Shown here piece after piece: positions 54,574 through 55,436 of a DNA stretch of 55,436 nt (the stretch's first letter is position 1; each line of letters opens with the position of its first letter). The DNA comes from Sphaerotilus sp. Lineage in GTDB: Bacteria > Pseudomonadota > Gammaproteobacteria > Burkholderiales > Burkholderiaceae_C. Both the position numbers and the translations under genes were made by a program. The notes below the pieces were generated by a model, which worked only from the letters and a program-made list of their open reading frames with translations, was not told the DNA's origin and made no database searches. The stretch spans positions 1-55,436 of the forward strand of contig NZ_JAAFKF010000011.1 of assembly GCF_013299175.1 (NCBI RefSeq), in the 5' to 3' direction.

Positions 54574-55436
54574 ATGCCAACGCCAACGCTTGCCCATGCC
54601 GACGATCTCGGCCACCAGATCTACGCCATCGACACCGGTTTCGAGCGTGCCCGCTTCGACGCCGCCTATCTGGTCATCGACAGCGGGCGGGCGGTCTTGA
54701 TCGACACGGGCCACAACGCGGCGGTACCGCGCATCCTGGACACGCTCGCCGCGCTGGGCCTGTCCCGCGACGCGGTGGACTGGGTGATCCCGACCCATGT
54801 GCATCTGGACCACGCGGGGGGCGCCGGCCTGCTGATGCAGCACCTGCCGCACGCCCGTGCGCTGATCCACCCGCACGGTGCCCGCCACCTCATCGACCCG
54901 CAGGCGCTGGTCGCGGGCGCTTGCGCGGTCTACGGTGCCGAGGTCGTGCGCCAGACCTACGGCACCATCGTGCCGATTCCGGCCGAGCGGGTGGTGCAGA
55001 GCCACGATGGGATGGAGGTGCAGGTTGGCCAGCGTCCGCTGCGGCTGATCGACACCCCCGGCCATGCCCGCCACCACCACTGCCTCTGGGACGCCCGCAG
55101 CCGCGGCTGGTTCACCGGCGATACCTTCGGCATCAGCTACCGCGAGTTCGACACCACGGCGGGGCCATGGATGTTCCCGAGCACCACGCCGGTGCAGTTC
55201 GATCCGGCGGCGCTGCGCCACTCCATCGACCGGCTGATGGCGGCCGAGCCGCAACGGCTGTACCCGACCCACTTCAGCCGGGTCGATGACGTGCCGCGCG
55301 TGGTGGCGCAGTTCCGCGCGCTGCTCGACCTGTGGGAATCCGGCGCGCTGGCGGCAGACCGCGACACCGCCACCGATCCACCACGGCTGCAGCGGCTGGA
55401 GGCGCTCGTGCTGTCCACGCTGCGCGCCTCGGCCCG
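54574..55436 (+). CDS. metallo-beta-lactamase-fold hydrolase (runs off the window)
   Basis: An open frame from the ATG at 54574 to the end of the window (287 codons, no stop), so the C-terminus is missing. It is a metallo-beta-lactamase-fold hydrolase. The zinc motif is HVHLDH (75-80), followed by the GHARHHH and TGDTFG metal ligands. The final HFSRV block matches the last ligand of the fold. The reaction cannot be told. It is divergent from the retropepsin gene, 134 bp away. Confidence 0.85.
   Translation, partial: MPTPTLAHADDLGHQIYAIDTGFERARFDAAYLVIDSGRAVLIDTGHNAAVPRILDTLAALGLSRDAVDWVIPTHVHLDHAGGAGLLMQHLPHARALIHPHGARHLIDPQALVAGACAVYGAEVVRQTYGTIVPIPAERVVQSHDGMEVQVGQRPLRLIDTPGHARHHHCLWDARSRGWFTGDTFGISYREFDTTAGPWMFPSTTPVQFDPAALRHSIDRLMAAEPQRLYPTHFSRVDDVPRVVAQFRALLDLWESGALAADRDTATDPPRLQRLEALVLSTLRASA

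Overview
The window is about 55 kb of high-GC DNA, coding on both strands with many 4-bp stop/start overlaps. Gene content suggests a betaproteobacterium of the Burkholderiales, most like the Leptothrix / Sphaerotilus / Rubrivivax group. The pointers are a type IVa minor-pilin operon, TamA/TamB, a YkgJ protein, PhoA-type phosphatases, diguanylate cyclases and LEPR-motif surface proteins. The assignment is an inference from family content; there is no rRNA or other phylogenetic marker.

Layout. 1-5 kb: a possible LexA box at the left edge, then small housekeeping genes (YkgJ, SUI1/YciH, a lipoprotein, an M23 peptidase, an MfnB-like TIM barrel lacking its catalytic lysine), a MoxR ATPase, a small membrane protein and a GNAT acetyltransferase. 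4.9-11.7 kb: minor-pilin operon on the minus strand (fimT/fimU, pilV, pilW, pilX, pilY1, a PilY2-position gene, pilE). 11.9-19.2 kb: a VWA protein that normally pairs with MoxR, then tamA and tamB. 19.2-22.2 kb: tRNA-Arg(CCT) and a small degraded island with an integrase, a DUF4258/HTH toxin-antitoxin-like pair with an operator-like palindrome, and an internally deleted IS30 ORF. 22.2-23.6 kb: a PAS-GGDEF cyclase. 23.7-35.3 kb: a three-gene operon on the minus strand (2401-residue DUF11-type repeat protein, 1095-residue beta-barrel, OmpA protein). 35.6-38 kb: UvrD/Rep helicase. 38-42 kb: two tandem alkaline phosphatases, a His-rich exported protein and a small lipoprotein. 42.2-53.1 kb: a six-gene operon. 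53-55.4 kb: DUF4124-glutaredoxin protein, retropepsin-like protease, and an MBL-fold hydrolase that runs off the window.

The six-gene operon at 42.2-53.1 kb is the strongest candidate for a little-described system. It encodes a GAF-HlyD membrane adaptor, a PqqD-M50 protease-HlyD membrane protein, a short SecA-like ATPase, a second HlyD-type adaptor, a 967-residue protein with an N-terminal LEPR motif and no ordinary signal peptide, and a membrane PAS-GGDEF cyclase. Neighbouring genes overlap or are separated by only a few bases. I infer a dedicated export and surface-display route coupled to c-di-GMP. The DUF11 / barrel / OmpA operon is a second envelope system whose role is not settled.

Sequence-quality warning: the integrase and the secA-like gene are each broken by an exact tandem duplication of exactly 127 bp. 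In both, removing one copy restores a full open frame. Identical lengths in unrelated genes point to an assembly artefact (unmerged k=127 overlaps), so both genes are probably intact in the organism.
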